Shown here piece by piece: positions 46,903 to 56,762 of a stretch of DNA of 64,000 bases (position 1 is its first letter; each line of letters begins with the position of its first letter). The DNA is from Scytonema hofmannii PCC 7110 (lineage in GTDB: Bacteria > Cyanobacteriota > Cyanobacteriia > Cyanobacteriales > Nostocaceae), in contig NZ_KQ976354.1 in the NCBI RefSeq assembly GCF_000346485.2, positions 62,001-126,000 of the forward strand, given 5' to 3'. Below the pieces are notes generated by a model. That model made no database searches and was not told the DNA's origin. It was given only the letters and a program-made list of their open reading frames with translations. The position numbers were made by a program, and so were the translations under genes.

Positions 46903-47685
46903 TCAGGCACCCTGACCCAGGTTTTGCATGAGTCCGCCATCAATAAATAGAGTCGTACCATGAATATAGCGCCCATCCTTTGATGCCAAAAACACGGCAG
47001 CATGGGCAATTTCTTGCGGCTCGGCAGCCCGTTTCATTGGAATGGACTGCACCTGCTGTTTCCAAACGGATGGATCATCCATTGCTGATTGGTTAAAGGG
47101 TGTCAAAACCATTCCCGGAGCAATATTATTCACATTGATCTGTTTATCTGCGAGTTCCAAGGCAAGGGTTCTTGTCAAATTGCGGAGTCCCCCTTTGGCA
47201 ACATCGTAATCTGCTGCTCCTGCACGAGGAATCTCTTGATGAACGCTGGTGATGTTAATAATTACCCCGCGCTTTTGAGAACCTTCTATCCCCCGAATGA
47301 ACTGCTGGCAACAGAAAAAGGGTCCATAAAGGTTAGTCTTGATTGCCCGATCCCAGCGCTCGTAGGACATATCCTTAACAGACACCCCAGCCGAGTCAAT
47401 ACTTGCGTTATTTACGAGAATCGTAGGTGTTCCCAACTTGTCCTGAACTTCTTTGAACAAGCGCTCCACATTCTCAGGTTTGCTCTGGTCAAGTTGGGCA
47501 ATTATCGCTTTCTGGCCTGCTTCCTCAATGAGTTGCTGAGTATGTTCGGCACCTTGGCGATCTTCAAGATAAGTGACAGCAACATCTGCACCCTCTCGTG
47601 CAAAGGCGATGGCAGTTGCTTGACCAATCCCGGAGTCTGAACCTGTGATTACAGCAATCTCTCTAACAAGCTTCTTACTTTCCAT
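46903..47685 (-). CDS. Short-chain dehydrogenase/reductase
   Basis: The 260-residue protein has the SDR cofactor motif VITGSDSGIGQATAIAF, NNAS, the catalytic S and YxxxK (YDVAKGGLRN) and the NIAPG loop. It resembles glucose-1-dehydrogenase-type SDRs. Substrate and cofactor choice are uncertain. It converges on the DedA gene. The 47686-47970 gap is without recognisable genes. Confidence 0.9.
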   Translation of the reverse strand: MESKKLVREIAVITGSDSGIGQATAIAFAREGADVAVTYLEDRQGAEHTQQLIEEAGQKAIIAQLDQSKPENVERLFKEVQDKLGTPTILVNNASIDSAGVSVKDMSYERWDRAIKTNLYGPFFCCQQFIRGIEGSQKRGVIINITSVHQEIPRAGAADYDVAKGGLRNLTRTLALELADKQINVNNIAPGMVLTPFNQSAMDDPSVWKQQVQSIPMKRAAEPQEIAHAAVFLASKDGRYIHGTTLFIDGGLMQNLGQGA

Positions 47686-47970
47686 AACGTAAATCCTTAA
47701 AATTGGTGTTCAAGTGACTGAATAAGTGGTAAAAAACTGCTTGCAAATTTGACTGTCGCTACTAAGTTTCGGACACCAGTTCCACTTTGATCTAACCAGC
47801 TTGTCGCCGATCAAAGGCGATCGCTTACCACTTCCTTATCATCATTCGTTAGTATTGCAAGACTTCTAATATCCTGAAATCATCCTAAAAAACTAAAAGT
47901 TCTCTCATCTGACTTATAGCGCGTGTTACCTTATCTACTAATCCGCCTAAAGAACTAATTAGTATTAAGT

Positions 47971-48204
47971 TCAGTTGTAAGTAAAAGTACAAAAACTTTC
48001 TGGCATCAACTTACCCGCCGCATCAAATTGTTGAGGAGTTCGCAACTCTGTCATCACGATGTTCTTAAAAATATTATTGCGCCATTGTTGATGTGCTTTT
48101 TGTAGTGCTGTCTCCTCGTCGCGGTTATAAGAAAGTTGCACTTTCAAAATCATCGGCTTGTCTTGACCAATAAAGTTTTCTCCGTTGTATATCGTGCTAA
48201 GCAA
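47971..48204 (-). pseudogene. LLM-class (FMN/F420-type) oxidoreductase remnant
   Basis: The 77-residue frame has an LLM-oxidoreductase C-terminal pattern (ILKVQLSYNRDEETALQKAH, WRNNIF) without the N-terminal TIM-barrel part. Its 5' side runs into heptamer repeats at 48228. It is probably a dead fragment. Confidence 0.5.
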
Positions 48205-48227
48205 TCGCCTTGGTGGGGTGGGGTAAT

Positions 48228-48260
48228 AATTACGAATTACGAATTACGAATTACGAATTA
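48228..48260. repeat. Tandem heptamer repeat (AATTACG)
   Basis: Four perfect AATTACG units and a partial fifth, typical of the short tandemly repeated sequences of filamentous cyanobacteria. They lie between the oxidoreductase remnant and the glucoamylase gene. Confidence 0.85.
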
Positions 48261-48280
48261 TCTTGACTCCCGTCCCCAAG

Positions 48281-50680
48281 TTAACTAATTACAGTGACTT
48301 GATAGTTGCAATTTTCCCAGTTCTGTGAATGAGTCCAGAAAAAGGTAAAGTTAATGGGGGATTGCTGACTCGGAGAAATAGCAATATCTACGAATTCAAT
48401 ATTAATTGTAGTTGGTGTTGAGCCAGTGTTTTGTACCGTTTGCCAGTTATCATTCGACCAGTGCAATCGGAAGGAAGCTAATGCTTGAATTCGCAAAGTG
48501 TATCCCGCCTTCACGTGACGAATTTGACGGTTGAATTTCCAAATTTCTAGAAACTGAGTTGGTTTGGAATTCCCCAAATAACGATTTGCTACTTCTGGAA
48601 TCCAATCAAACACCTTGCCATCTCGAACAGAACGTAATAACTTAATATACTCCGCGTGCGCCCATGCTAGAGGCATTGCTGAACCAGTAGGTTTTCCAAA
48701 ATACAACTGAGAGTCTGGATAGTCTGGTTCATCCCAGATTTGTTCTGGTAACAATCCCGTGTCTGAAGCAAAGGCTTCCATCGCCTGTATAAAAGGTTGC
48801 ACATCATGCCCTGCGGCAAGCTCGTAATGTCCCCTTTCTCCTGTCAACAAAGGCCAGACTCGTCCTTTGCCATGATGCAAGAAAGGACCGCCATCATCTC
48901 GTTGTCCATAACCGTCATGATTGTAACGATGCCAGCAGGAACCCAAGGGAGTGTCAACTTTTAGTACTGCATCCACGACTTTGAGAGAATCGACAATCAA
49001 GGGGTCATAGGGAGCGCGGAGACCATAGCGCACTAATTCCAGAAAGCCTGCATCGACAATTTCTTTTGCTGGAAATTGCCACTGACTACCAGGAGGACAG
49101 TTAGCAATTGATAGCACTCTTTGATTCGGGTCTTCATTTGGATATGGGTTACGAACATCTACCGGGTTAATCCGAATGTAATGCCGTTTAATCTCAGGAA
49201 TTAAAGTTCCTTCAGTTGTTACTGTCCAGGCTTCTATATGACTTTCTAAGAAATCGGCGTACTCTTCAATAAATTGAGCAGTACTTTTATCTCCTCGTTC
49301 GCGGGCAAAGGTTGCTGCACAAATGAGAGATGCAATAGTTGCAGCAAGGGTTGAAGGCGAATAGCCGCTAACTTCTTCCCACCGTTCTTGCTGGGTAGCA
49401 GGACCGTAATTAATTAAGTACTTAGTTGCCCGCATCACTATTGGATAAGGATCGAATTGGCGTAAGGCATTGTGCCGATAAAGTCGCCATGCTAGTAGAA
49501 TTGGGAAGGCTACTTCGTCAAGCTGAATTCCCGTCCAGTAGGGTTCGCCATTTATCCAAAAGTTTTGAGCAAAACCACCATCTGGCTGTTGGCTGGCAGC
49601 TAGGTAAATCAATGCTTCTAAGGCAGTTGTCTTGTGTCCGGCTGCCAGCAATGCTGTAACGCTATTTACCATGTCGCGAGGCCAGACCAGATGGTATCCT
49701 CCCTGTTGCTCATCACCATGGGCATTACCCCAAGGAATTGACAGCGAAGCAATCATTGCGCCGGGATAGATTTTGTCTTCGTGTGCTAGTAACAGGCTAA
49801 AGCTACTATAATAAAGATTACCTCCATCACCTGAGACTTGTTCTAGTGGTAGGCGATTTTCGCAGGCACTGTTCCACTGATTGATGTAGCGGGCTTTCTG
49901 TTCTTCAAAAGGAATATCCAAGGACAGCAAAAGGGTTGTTACAGCGTCGTGGAGTTGGCTGGCGAAGGCAAGCCCTAACGTGAATTCCTGATTATTCTTT
50001 GGATCGATTTCGCCTGTCAGGGCAATATTCCCTGCTTGGGCTTGCTGAAATTCCCAGTCCATCTGGAAATTATTTGCTAAGTCTGTCCAACCGTCACTTT
50101 CACCAACATAGCCACAAGAGGTGCGTGTGAAGGGAACGGTTGCTGCCATTGCCAACCAGTTATTATTTTGTTGAGCTGTTAAAATTTTGACTCCTGCTAC
50201 TTCTACCACTCTAGCACTATCATTCCAGCCACCAACACCTAAGTGCGGCTCGCACAGCGCGTAGAGCTGGAGTTTTGCTAGTACTTGTGGATGACCCGTA
50301 AGGCGCGTGTGTTGTAAAATGCATGAATCTCGCGGGTCAGTAATGATTTCTTTGGTAATGGTGTAGCGTCCTTCCGGATCGGAATTGGTAATGCGGTATC
50401 CGAGAAGGTGGGGGAAGATACGTTCGGTTTTGGTATGGAGATGGCACTGTTCTTCATGAAAAAAGCTAGAGCCATCAGTCACCAAATATTGTAGATCCCG
50501 GATTTGGGGACGGTCAATGGTGGGGTAATATACTTCATTGAGAATGCCATTAGAAAGGGTAAACCAAACGCGACTGGAGATGGCGTAAGCAGTCCCTACC
50601 CCGTCTTTATTGCCTTGAGTCCAACGGGGTTCTTGTCCTGGTTGTCCAAAAGCTGTGGGTTGATTTTGCAGTTCTGTCAT
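48281..50680 (-). CDS. Glycoside hydrolase family 15 (glucoamylase/glucodextranase-like)
   Basis: The 799-residue protein has an N-terminal beta-sandwich domain (GIGTAYAISSRVWFTLSNG-type, VGTAYAISSRVWFTL) and an (alpha/alpha)6 catalytic domain with GGYHLVWPRDMVNSV, QPDGGFAQNFWING and the general-acid/base region LLPEQIWDEPDYP. It releases glucose from the non-reducing end of starch, glycogen or short glucans. No signal peptide is seen. The Nramp-like gene lies 17 bases upstream and the two share promoter g, so their expression is probably linked. Confidence 0.9.
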   Translation of the reverse strand: MTELQNQPTAFGQPGQEPRWTQGNKDGVGTAYAISSRVWFTLSNGILNEVYYPTIDRPQIRDLQYLVTDGSSFFHEEQCHLHTKTERIFPHLLGYRITNSDPEGRYTITKEIITDPRDSCILQHTRLTGHPQVLAKLQLYALCEPHLGVGGWNDSARVVEVAGVKILTAQQNNNWLAMAATVPFTRTSCGYVGESDGWTDLANNFQMDWEFQQAQAGNIALTGEIDPKNNQEFTLGLAFASQLHDAVTTLLLSLDIPFEEQKARYINQWNSACENRLPLEQVSGDGGNLYYSSFSLLLAHEDKIYPGAMIASLSIPWGNAHGDEQQGGYHLVWPRDMVNSVTALLAAGHKTTALEALIYLAASQQPDGGFAQNFWINGEPYWTGIQLDEVAFPILLAWRLYRHNALRQFDPYPIVMRATKYLINYGPATQQERWEEVSGYSPSTLAATIASLICAATFARERGDKSTAQFIEEYADFLESHIEAWTVTTEGTLIPEIKRHYIRINPVDVRNPYPNEDPNQRVLSIANCPPGSQWQFPAKEIVDAGFLELVRYGLRAPYDPLIVDSLKVVDAVLKVDTPLGSCWHRYNHDGYGQRDDGGPFLHHGKGRVWPLLTGERGHYELAAGHDVQPFIQAMEAFASDTGLLPEQIWDEPDYPDSQLYFGKPTGSAMPLAWAHAEYIKLLRSVRDGKVFDWIPEVANRYLGNSKPTQFLEIWKFNRQIRHVKAGYTLRIQALASFRLHWSNDNWQTVQNTGSTPTTINIEFVDIAISPSQQSPINFTFFWTHSQNWENCNYQVTVIS

Positions 50681-50697
50681 TTTTCATGCCCTTTTCT

Positions 50698-52116
50698 TCA
50701 GTTAGAACTTGCACCTGAACCTATGATTCCAATGAGTTGCAACAGATAAATCACTGCAAATACGGCGAAAAATATTCCCGCGATCGCAGTACCACCAAAA
50801 ATTATCTTTGACGGTCGTAGTTCCTTTGGTAACATCCGGTGGTTGAGGAAGAGGGTAAGCCCGGTGACAATGGGAATATGAGCGGCTTCAATTGCGCCTG
50901 CGGTTTGCAGCAAGCCAACAGGTTGACCGAAGAACAGATAAACGGCGATTGGTAAAACGACCAGTAACACGACAATATAAACACGCTGCAAGAACTTCTC
51001 GTTAGTCCAGCGTCCACGCACACCAAATCCTTGCAGAATAATCTGCGTACCATCGGCAAACATCCGCCCAAAACCATCTTCTACTGAAAGGACAGTGCTA
51101 CAAAAGGTAATAAAAACAATCGCCACCATAAACCAAAAGCCAAATGGTCCCCAAAGATCGCCCAGTAAGGTTCCCAAAGTTTCTGCTACCTGATTTTCTT
51201 TTGGCACAAGTCCCTGAGGACGCAGCAACTCGCCACCGAGAATCAGGAAAGACAAAGCCGCTAACAGCGCGCCAACTACAGCTAAGGTGTTGGATATGGT
51301 CATCAGATTTATCCAGCCGCGCAGTTTCTTTTTCTCCTGTTGGTTGAGTTGCTTGGGGTCTATCCTCTCTTGTCCCTTAACACTTGCAGCACCGTACCCT
51401 CTGGCTTCTATCCAGTAGGAATACCACATTAACCCGGCTGCTCCTGCTAGCATAAAACCCAGCCAAGGTAGTATTTCTTGATACCGCACATTTTCGGGAA
51501 TTTGCGGTACTAACCCGTCTAGCAGTTGGCGAAAGCTGGGAAAAACAAAAATAGCAGCTGTTACCACTGCAATTGTACGGGCAATCCCTATGTAGGAAGA
51601 GATTTTTTCTACTACGTTATATTGCCCAAATAAAACAATCGCTGCTGTAACGACGATGATAATCACCGTCCACAGTTGGACACTTCCCCTGGTTACCAAA
51701 ATCAGTGCAGTAGCCGCCGCTCCTGCTAGTCCAGCTACAGTAGAAATCGCCACCACTAATTGCGGTAGCAATATCAGCCAGATAGCCCAGTTTTTTGGAC
51801 CTGGAAGTTGCTTGAAACCTTCGAGAATAGTTGTGCCCGTGCAAACTGAAAAGCGACCCACCTCACCGTTAATAAACCATTTCAGGATTACAGCAGCAAG
51901 TAGCGCCCATAGCAGAGAGTAACCATAAAAAGCGGCAATGCGAGGTGTAAATAGTAACTCTCCAGAACCAGCAGCCGAAAGCATCCACAAAAAGCTTGGA
52001 CCAAGCCACTTCAAGTTTTCCCAACCGTGTGGTGACTCTGGTATGTTTATTGTGTCTTGTTCCTGTTGTCTTTTTGTAGTTTGTGATGATGAGTCGCGAT
52101 CGCTTTTATTGCTCAT
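50698..52116 (-). CDS. Nramp-family transporter lacking canonical metal-binding motifs
   Basis: The 472-residue protein has eleven membrane segments in the Nramp order. The TM1 motif DPGN of metal-transporting Nramps reads SAAGSGELLFTPR, and TM6 (MLAGAAGLMWYSYWIEARG) lacks the usual A/MPH motif. It may move a substrate other than Mn/Fe. It forms a likely operon with the glucoamylase gene. Its last 90 bases are repeated in a remnant at 63346. Confidence 0.78.
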   Translation of the reverse strand: MSNKSDRDSSSQTTKRQQEQDTINIPESPHGWENLKWLGPSFLWMLSAAGSGELLFTPRIAAFYGYSLLWALLAAVILKWFINGEVGRFSVCTGTTILEGFKQLPGPKNWAIWLILLPQLVVAISTVAGLAGAAATALILVTRGSVQLWTVIIIVVTAAIVLFGQYNVVEKISSYIGIARTIAVVTAAIFVFPSFRQLLDGLVPQIPENVRYQEILPWLGFMLAGAAGLMWYSYWIEARGYGAASVKGQERIDPKQLNQQEKKKLRGWINLMTISNTLAVVGALLAALSFLILGGELLRPQGLVPKENQVAETLGTLLGDLWGPFGFWFMVAIVFITFCSTVLSVEDGFGRMFADGTQIILQGFGVRGRWTNEKFLQRVYIVVLLVVLPIAVYLFFGQPVGLLQTAGAIEAAHIPIVTGLTLFLNHRMLPKELRPSKIIFGGTAIAGIFFAVFAVIYLLQLIGIIGSGASSN

Positions 52117-52199
52117 TGGTACTATTGGGTTGAGAAGTATATTGGCTTATAAAATTACTCTTGTTAATTACTAGCAATGAATAAACTGGTTATATTTTC

Positions 52200-52231
52200 A
52201 AGATAGATAGAGATAGTGGAAAACTCGTGGA
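52200..52231 (-). promoter_or_regulatory. Class-TCCAC promoter, copy g
   Basis: Exact TCCACGAGTTTTCCAC, 10 bases, then TATCTT, 83 bases before the Nramp-like start. Confidence 0.72.
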
Positions 52232-52265
52232 AAAATGATGAATGACCGTTTCCTGCTCTTCTAAA

Positions 52266-54710
52266 TTAGTTGCAACCAAATCGAATCTGTCTAAAGAAAT
52301 GACATTGCAGTTGTTCTCCATGCACGGTTGTTTCTTTCTCGTCTACCCAGGCTTGTTGCACCGATGTGCCATGTACGTGTAATTGTACCCTTTGATAAGG
52401 GAAGCCATAGTTCCCCTGCTGTTCCCACACAAGTTCCAAACTTTTCTCCTGTCGGATGAGGTAAAATCCATCGAGTCGAGATTCTCCGTATCCATCTCCT
52501 GCATCGCTGTATAAAGTGTAGGAAATTTGGATTGGATTTTCTCCCCCTGCCCTCTTCACAGGTGGGTAGAGATGAAGAACTAGTTGTTGATTTTCCTCCA
52601 TTGGCAATATACTTCCTGCCTTCACTAACAATGGAATCTGTTCGAGCGGTGCTTCTAGCTCAATCGTCTTTCCGCCTTCTATCATCGAATCATTCCAAAA
52701 GTTGTACCAGTGTCCTTGAGGTAGAGAAATCATGCGCGTTTGCTCTCCCTCTTGCACAATTGGACAGACAAGCAACGCATCACCCAGATAAAAGGCATCT
52801 TCCACATCCCAAAGGGAGCGATCGCTCCAACTAGACCAGAACAGAGGGCGCACGGGCGGATATCCTTTCTGAGTTGTTTCCCACGCCAAGGTATAGAAGT
52901 AAGGCATCAATCGGTAGCGTAACTGTAGGAAGCTACGGACGATACTCAAGTAAGGTTCACCATAACTCCAAGGGGTACGAGGAGCAACGCTAGTGGAACT
53001 GTGCGTTCGATAAAACATCAGAAACGTTGCCATTTGAAACCAACGCAAATAAAGTTCTGCTGAAGGGTTACCTTGAAAACCGCCAATGTCAGGACCAGTA
53101 TAGGGAATGCCTGATAGTCCCAACCCGACGACTGTTGCTACTGTCTGACGCAGTGCTTCCCACGTTGAGATGGTATCTCCTGTCCAAGTCCAAGCATAGC
53201 GTTGCAAAGAAGCCCATCCCGAACGCGATACAATGAAAGGACGTTGTTGCGGTCGATATTGACGAATACTTTCGTAAGCAGCTTCAGCTTCTAGTAACCC
53301 ATAGACATTGTGTGCTTCGCGATGATCGCCTCCCCTACCTTCCAAACAATGCTGTGCAACTTGAGGAAGAGAGGGATCGCCCCAGGAAACAAATGCCGCC
53401 GGTTCATTCATATCATGCCAAAATCCTGCTACTCCTACATCCAGCAGATAAGCATATTGACGGCTCCACCAAGCCCGAACCTTGGGATTAGTAAAGTCAG
53501 GAAATACCAACGGACCTGCCCACACTGAGGCGATCGCTAGCTCTCCAGTGGGGTAGGTACAAAAGCCGTTCAGGACTTGTCCCTCTAGAAATAAGTTGCT
53601 CTTACGGGTAAATTTAATTCCAGGGTTATTAATTGCAATGAACCGCACACCTTTTTTTACCAGTTCTTGGGTAAAACTGTTGAGATTGGGAAAGCGTTTG
53701 GGGTCAATCGTAAAAGCTCGATACCCAACTTGACAATCGATATCGAGATGAATAGCACTCAAAGGTAAATTATGGGTTTGAAATGCCTTGACTTCTTGGC
53801 GAACGTTTGCTTCTGTGCGGTATCCCCAGCGTGACTGGTGATAGCCTAATGTCCAGCGAGGGGGTAACGGCGCACGTCCTGTTAACTGGGTATAGTGTTC
53901 CATCAGTTGTGACGGCTCACCCACTGTCATGTAGTAACGGAGCGAACCGCCTGCAAAAATAGCACTCGCTATATCGGCAAATGTAAATTCAGCGCGAAAC
54001 GAGTTTTCATAAAAAATTAGGTAGCTACCTCTATCGTGCAATCCTAAGTAGACTGGAATGCAAATGTAGATTGGATCTGTACCTGGTGTGTACCTACCCC
54101 CAGGATCTTTATTCCACATCTGGTAAGTTTTATGCTTTTGCAGTTCATCCTTAGCGGCGCGTAAATTTAAAGAAGATGCCCGTTCTCCTAACCCATAAAT
54201 GCGTTCTTCTGATTGTAAAGAAGCTTGATGTATCCATGTTTCTCCTTGTCGCTGGGGCGGTAGTTCTTCTCTGAGGATTTGCCCAGCGCGATCGCAAAAC
54301 GTGAGGCTGCCATTTCTACCAACAATAACGCTCAAACCGTCACTGGCGATCGCCCAATCATTTCCCAATTCTGACAAGGTTGTTTCAACAGTCTCCCAAT
54401 CCTGATTGGCAATTGCATAGGGGATGGGTGGAAGACCAGGAAACCAGTTCACTCGCACAAGCTCGGCAGTTAGAAAAGAAATTTCCAGTTCTGCCTGCTC
54501 GAAATAGAAGTCAGCACCTCGGTCTGTTGCTTGAGCCTGGAGTAATTTTCCCGGCTGAATGACCGGAGATGAAGATGAGTCAGGAAGATATTGGCGATTG
54601 ATGCGATCGCGTTTAAAAGAATAGAAAAGTGCGTGTGGTATGTACTGTAAGAAAAATAGCGACTTCAGTACAAATGTTAATTTCAGCGATAGCTGTTCGA
54701 GAAACCTCAT
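52266..54710 (-). CDS. Glycoside hydrolase family 31 alpha-glucosidase
   Basis: The 814-residue protein has the GH31 plan: N-terminal beta-sandwich, (beta/alpha)8 barrel with the nucleophile region FWHDMNEPAAF, then acid/base region YTGPDIGGFQGNPSAELYLRWFQ, and C-terminal beta domains. It hydrolyses alpha-glucosides, for example maltose, sucrose-like or glucan fragments. The ATG at 54710 is the start. It reads in the same direction as the glucoamylase and transporter, but promoter g lies between them. A role with GH15 and the debranching-type enzyme in storage-glucan use is inferred. Confidence 0.92.
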   Translation of the reverse strand: MRFLEQLSLKLTFVLKSLFFLQYIPHALFYSFKRDRINRQYLPDSSSSPVIQPGKLLQAQATDRGADFYFEQAELEISFLTAELVRVNWFPGLPPIPYAIANQDWETVETTLSELGNDWAIASDGLSVIVGRNGSLTFCDRAGQILREELPPQRQGETWIHQASLQSEERIYGLGERASSLNLRAAKDELQKHKTYQMWNKDPGGRYTPGTDPIYICIPVYLGLHDRGSYLIFYENSFRAEFTFADIASAIFAGGSLRYYMTVGEPSQLMEHYTQLTGRAPLPPRWTLGYHQSRWGYRTEANVRQEVKAFQTHNLPLSAIHLDIDCQVGYRAFTIDPKRFPNLNSFTQELVKKGVRFIAINNPGIKFTRKSNLFLEGQVLNGFCTYPTGELAIASVWAGPLVFPDFTNPKVRAWWSRQYAYLLDVGVAGFWHDMNEPAAFVSWGDPSLPQVAQHCLEGRGGDHREAHNVYGLLEAEAAYESIRQYRPQQRPFIVSRSGWASLQRYAWTWTGDTISTWEALRQTVATVVGLGLSGIPYTGPDIGGFQGNPSAELYLRWFQMATFLMFYRTHSSTSVAPRTPWSYGEPYLSIVRSFLQLRYRLMPYFYTLAWETTQKGYPPVRPLFWSSWSDRSLWDVEDAFYLGDALLVCPIVQEGEQTRMISLPQGHWYNFWNDSMIEGGKTIELEAPLEQIPLLVKAGSILPMEENQQLVLHLYPPVKRAGGENPIQISYTLYSDAGDGYGESRLDGFYLIRQEKSLELVWEQQGNYGFPYQRVQLHVHGTSVQQAWVDEKETTVHGEQLQCHFFRQIRFGCN

Positions 54711-54792
54711 AATCAAAATATTTTGTCATTAATAATTTTTAATTTGTCATTATAAACCTATAAGTTAAGTCAAGGGAGCGAATCAAGAATGC

Positions 54793-54897
54793 TATAGCGT
54801 TTCCTAGTCTATTAAGGTACAAATTTATCAGCGTCCATCTGCGTTCATCTGCGGTTAATTCATTATTCTGTACCTCACGAAAGTGGGAATTACTATA
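54793..54897 (+). repeat. Short palindromic element, copy C
   Basis: Ends TATAGCGTTTCCTAGTCTATTAAGGTACA and TGTACCTCACGAAAGTGGGAATTACTATA mirror those of copy B, with the same core. The remaining 54898-55248 holds nothing recognised beyond a short TACGAATTACGA repeat. Confidence 0.65.
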
Positions 54898-55248
54898 TGC
54901 ATTTTTGATTCTCTATAAATTAATTCAAGCGGTTTAGCTCTTCAATTGCAATCTACGAATTACGAAGAATTTAGTCATTTTCCCCTAAAGACTAATTGCC
55001 GAATTACCGTAGTTCTTCTCCTGAAGGAATTAACTATTTTTCTATCTCAAGATAGAATTCATTTTGGACGCGACCTTTTAGCCTGGTTGATTGGGTAAAT
55101 TGCCGCAATACTAACGAGATGGAATCACTCCATAGAACGATTCTGTTTGCTCAATAAGCTGAGTATCCTTAAGGGAGGAGTGTATTAGAGGTCATTATAA
55201 ATCAGTTCTTAGTCTACACAGAGCAGCCAGTGAATAACTAAAAGGCGT

Positions 55249-56667
55249 ATGCAATTCCCCTCTTCTTATTTAGCAATAACTAATCAACTGGCATCATTGG
55301 GAGTCAAGCCAAGATACATTACAGAACTTGACTCAGCGACGACGGCACTGCGTGCGACTGCCAGATACCTTCATGGCAAAGAGTTGCGATCGGGAGGTAT
55401 TGCACCATCTTTAGTTGCTGCAATCACAGATGCTGTTAGCTATCTCCCCAAAAAACTTGGTAAAAATCTGTCTACTTGGTCGGGCTGGCTCAGTGCATCA
55501 TCACCTAGCGTTCTCAACGACGTGCGGGCAGAAACTATTTCCCAATGGATAGTGAACCAATATCCTCAACGGCGTTATCCTGCTGCCATGATTGGTTCTT
55601 CCAATGGAGCTGCTGTGCATCTGTGTGCAGCACTTGGTATTCCTTGGTTGCCGCAAACGCTGCTGATTTCTTTGCGACACCCTGTCGATCCTGACGAACC
55701 AAAACAGGAACTAGAGTGGGCTAAAGCACCAGCACAAGAACTTCTGGCAAACAATCCTGACCTGTGCGTTTACCAAATGCATGACCCGAACCAGGAGCGC
55801 TTAAAGGTTCCTCGTGTCACTTACTTTCGGATTAAGCGCACCCGTCTCGGTACGAGATTCAAGCAGTTTCTCAAGGAGAGTTTAGAGCCTGGGTCAACAC
55901 TATTCTTACTTGAGTGTCAATATAACTGGTTGTCAACACAAGTTGCAGATCGCCATGTCTTCCAGTTTGGTGGCAAAGGTAAATTAGCTCCAGAAGATTA
56001 TTTTCAGCACAGCCAGCAGATTGCTGACTTTCTTCGACAGAACGGATCTAAGCACCGATATTGGGAACCGCCCGCCCCAGATGGTAAATTGCCAGAGTCA
56101 GAGTGGGGATTTGAACCAGCCTTACGTGACGATGTAGAGCAATTTGCCCATCAGCATGGGTTTCGCGTTCGTCGGATTGTTTTTGATTTTCCGCAAGATC
56201 TGAGTCCACTGGTTGCTGACTTATATCGTTGGTGGTATCAGGAACGCGGTTTACAAGCCGATCGCCTCTTGGTGGAATCGTTTGTTTACCTCCAGCCTTG
56301 GTGGGCGTTACGTCTTGGATTAGTACCATTTTGGACAGTATTCAACGATCGCATATCAGCAGATAAGCTCGGTAACTATTTGGATACTGCCAAGCCTTAC
56401 GATGAAATTTACATAAATCTGTTCTCGAATGGTTTGCAAGCACTGGGTCAGGCTTCGCTTGATGAATGGCGGTCTATTCTCAATCGCGCTCGCGATCGCG
56501 GTCAGTTTATCGGTGTGAACGAGGAGACATATCCTGGAGATCTAGCATCGTATACCCGCCATTACACTGACTTGAAGAAACTCAATGGACATTACCCAAT
56601 ACCAGAACCACTGACAATACAAGAACTCGATAACTTTTTAGCGCAAGCAGACGATCTCTATCTGTAG
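55249..56667 (+). CDS. Uncharacterised protein with a possible serine nucleophile motif
   Basis: The 472-residue soluble protein has no signal peptide. A segment AAMIGSSNGAAVHLCAALGIPWLPQT near residue 120 resembles an alpha/beta-hydrolase nucleophile elbow (G-S-S-N-G), but no clear acid/His pair is identified. Several W-rich motifs (RWWYQERG, PWWALRLGLVPFW) occur in the second half. The product has no homologue I can name. It is preceded by the palindromic element C. AAAGGCGTATG is at the start. Function is unknown. Confidence 0.6.
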   Translation: MQFPSSYLAITNQLASLGVKPRYITELDSATTALRATARYLHGKELRSGGIAPSLVAAITDAVSYLPKKLGKNLSTWSGWLSASSPSVLNDVRAETISQWIVNQYPQRRYPAAMIGSSNGAAVHLCAALGIPWLPQTLLISLRHPVDPDEPKQELEWAKAPAQELLANNPDLCVYQMHDPNQERLKVPRVTYFRIKRTRLGTRFKQFLKESLEPGSTLFLLECQYNWLSTQVADRHVFQFGGKGKLAPEDYFQHSQQIADFLRQNGSKHRYWEPPAPDGKLPESEWGFEPALRDDVEQFAHQHGFRVRRIVFDFPQDLSPLVADLYRWWYQERGLQADRLLVESFVYLQPWWALRLGLVPFWTVFNDRISADKLGNYLDTAKPYDEIYINLFSNGLQALGQASLDEWRSILNRARDRGQFIGVNEETYPGDLASYTRHYTDLKKLNGHYPIPEPLTIQELDNFLAQADDLYL

Positions 56668-56762
56668 CTGGATGCCTAAGCTAAGAAGTTACCTCGGATC
56701 ATCGCTGGAACGTCTGAAGGCTTACTGTTTCTCAATTCCGAACGGCATTTTGAATTAGAAGA

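Noticed and set aside
48228-48260. Tandem heptamers as a CRISPR array
   Set aside because: The units are 7 bases, contiguous and without spacers; no cas gene is present.
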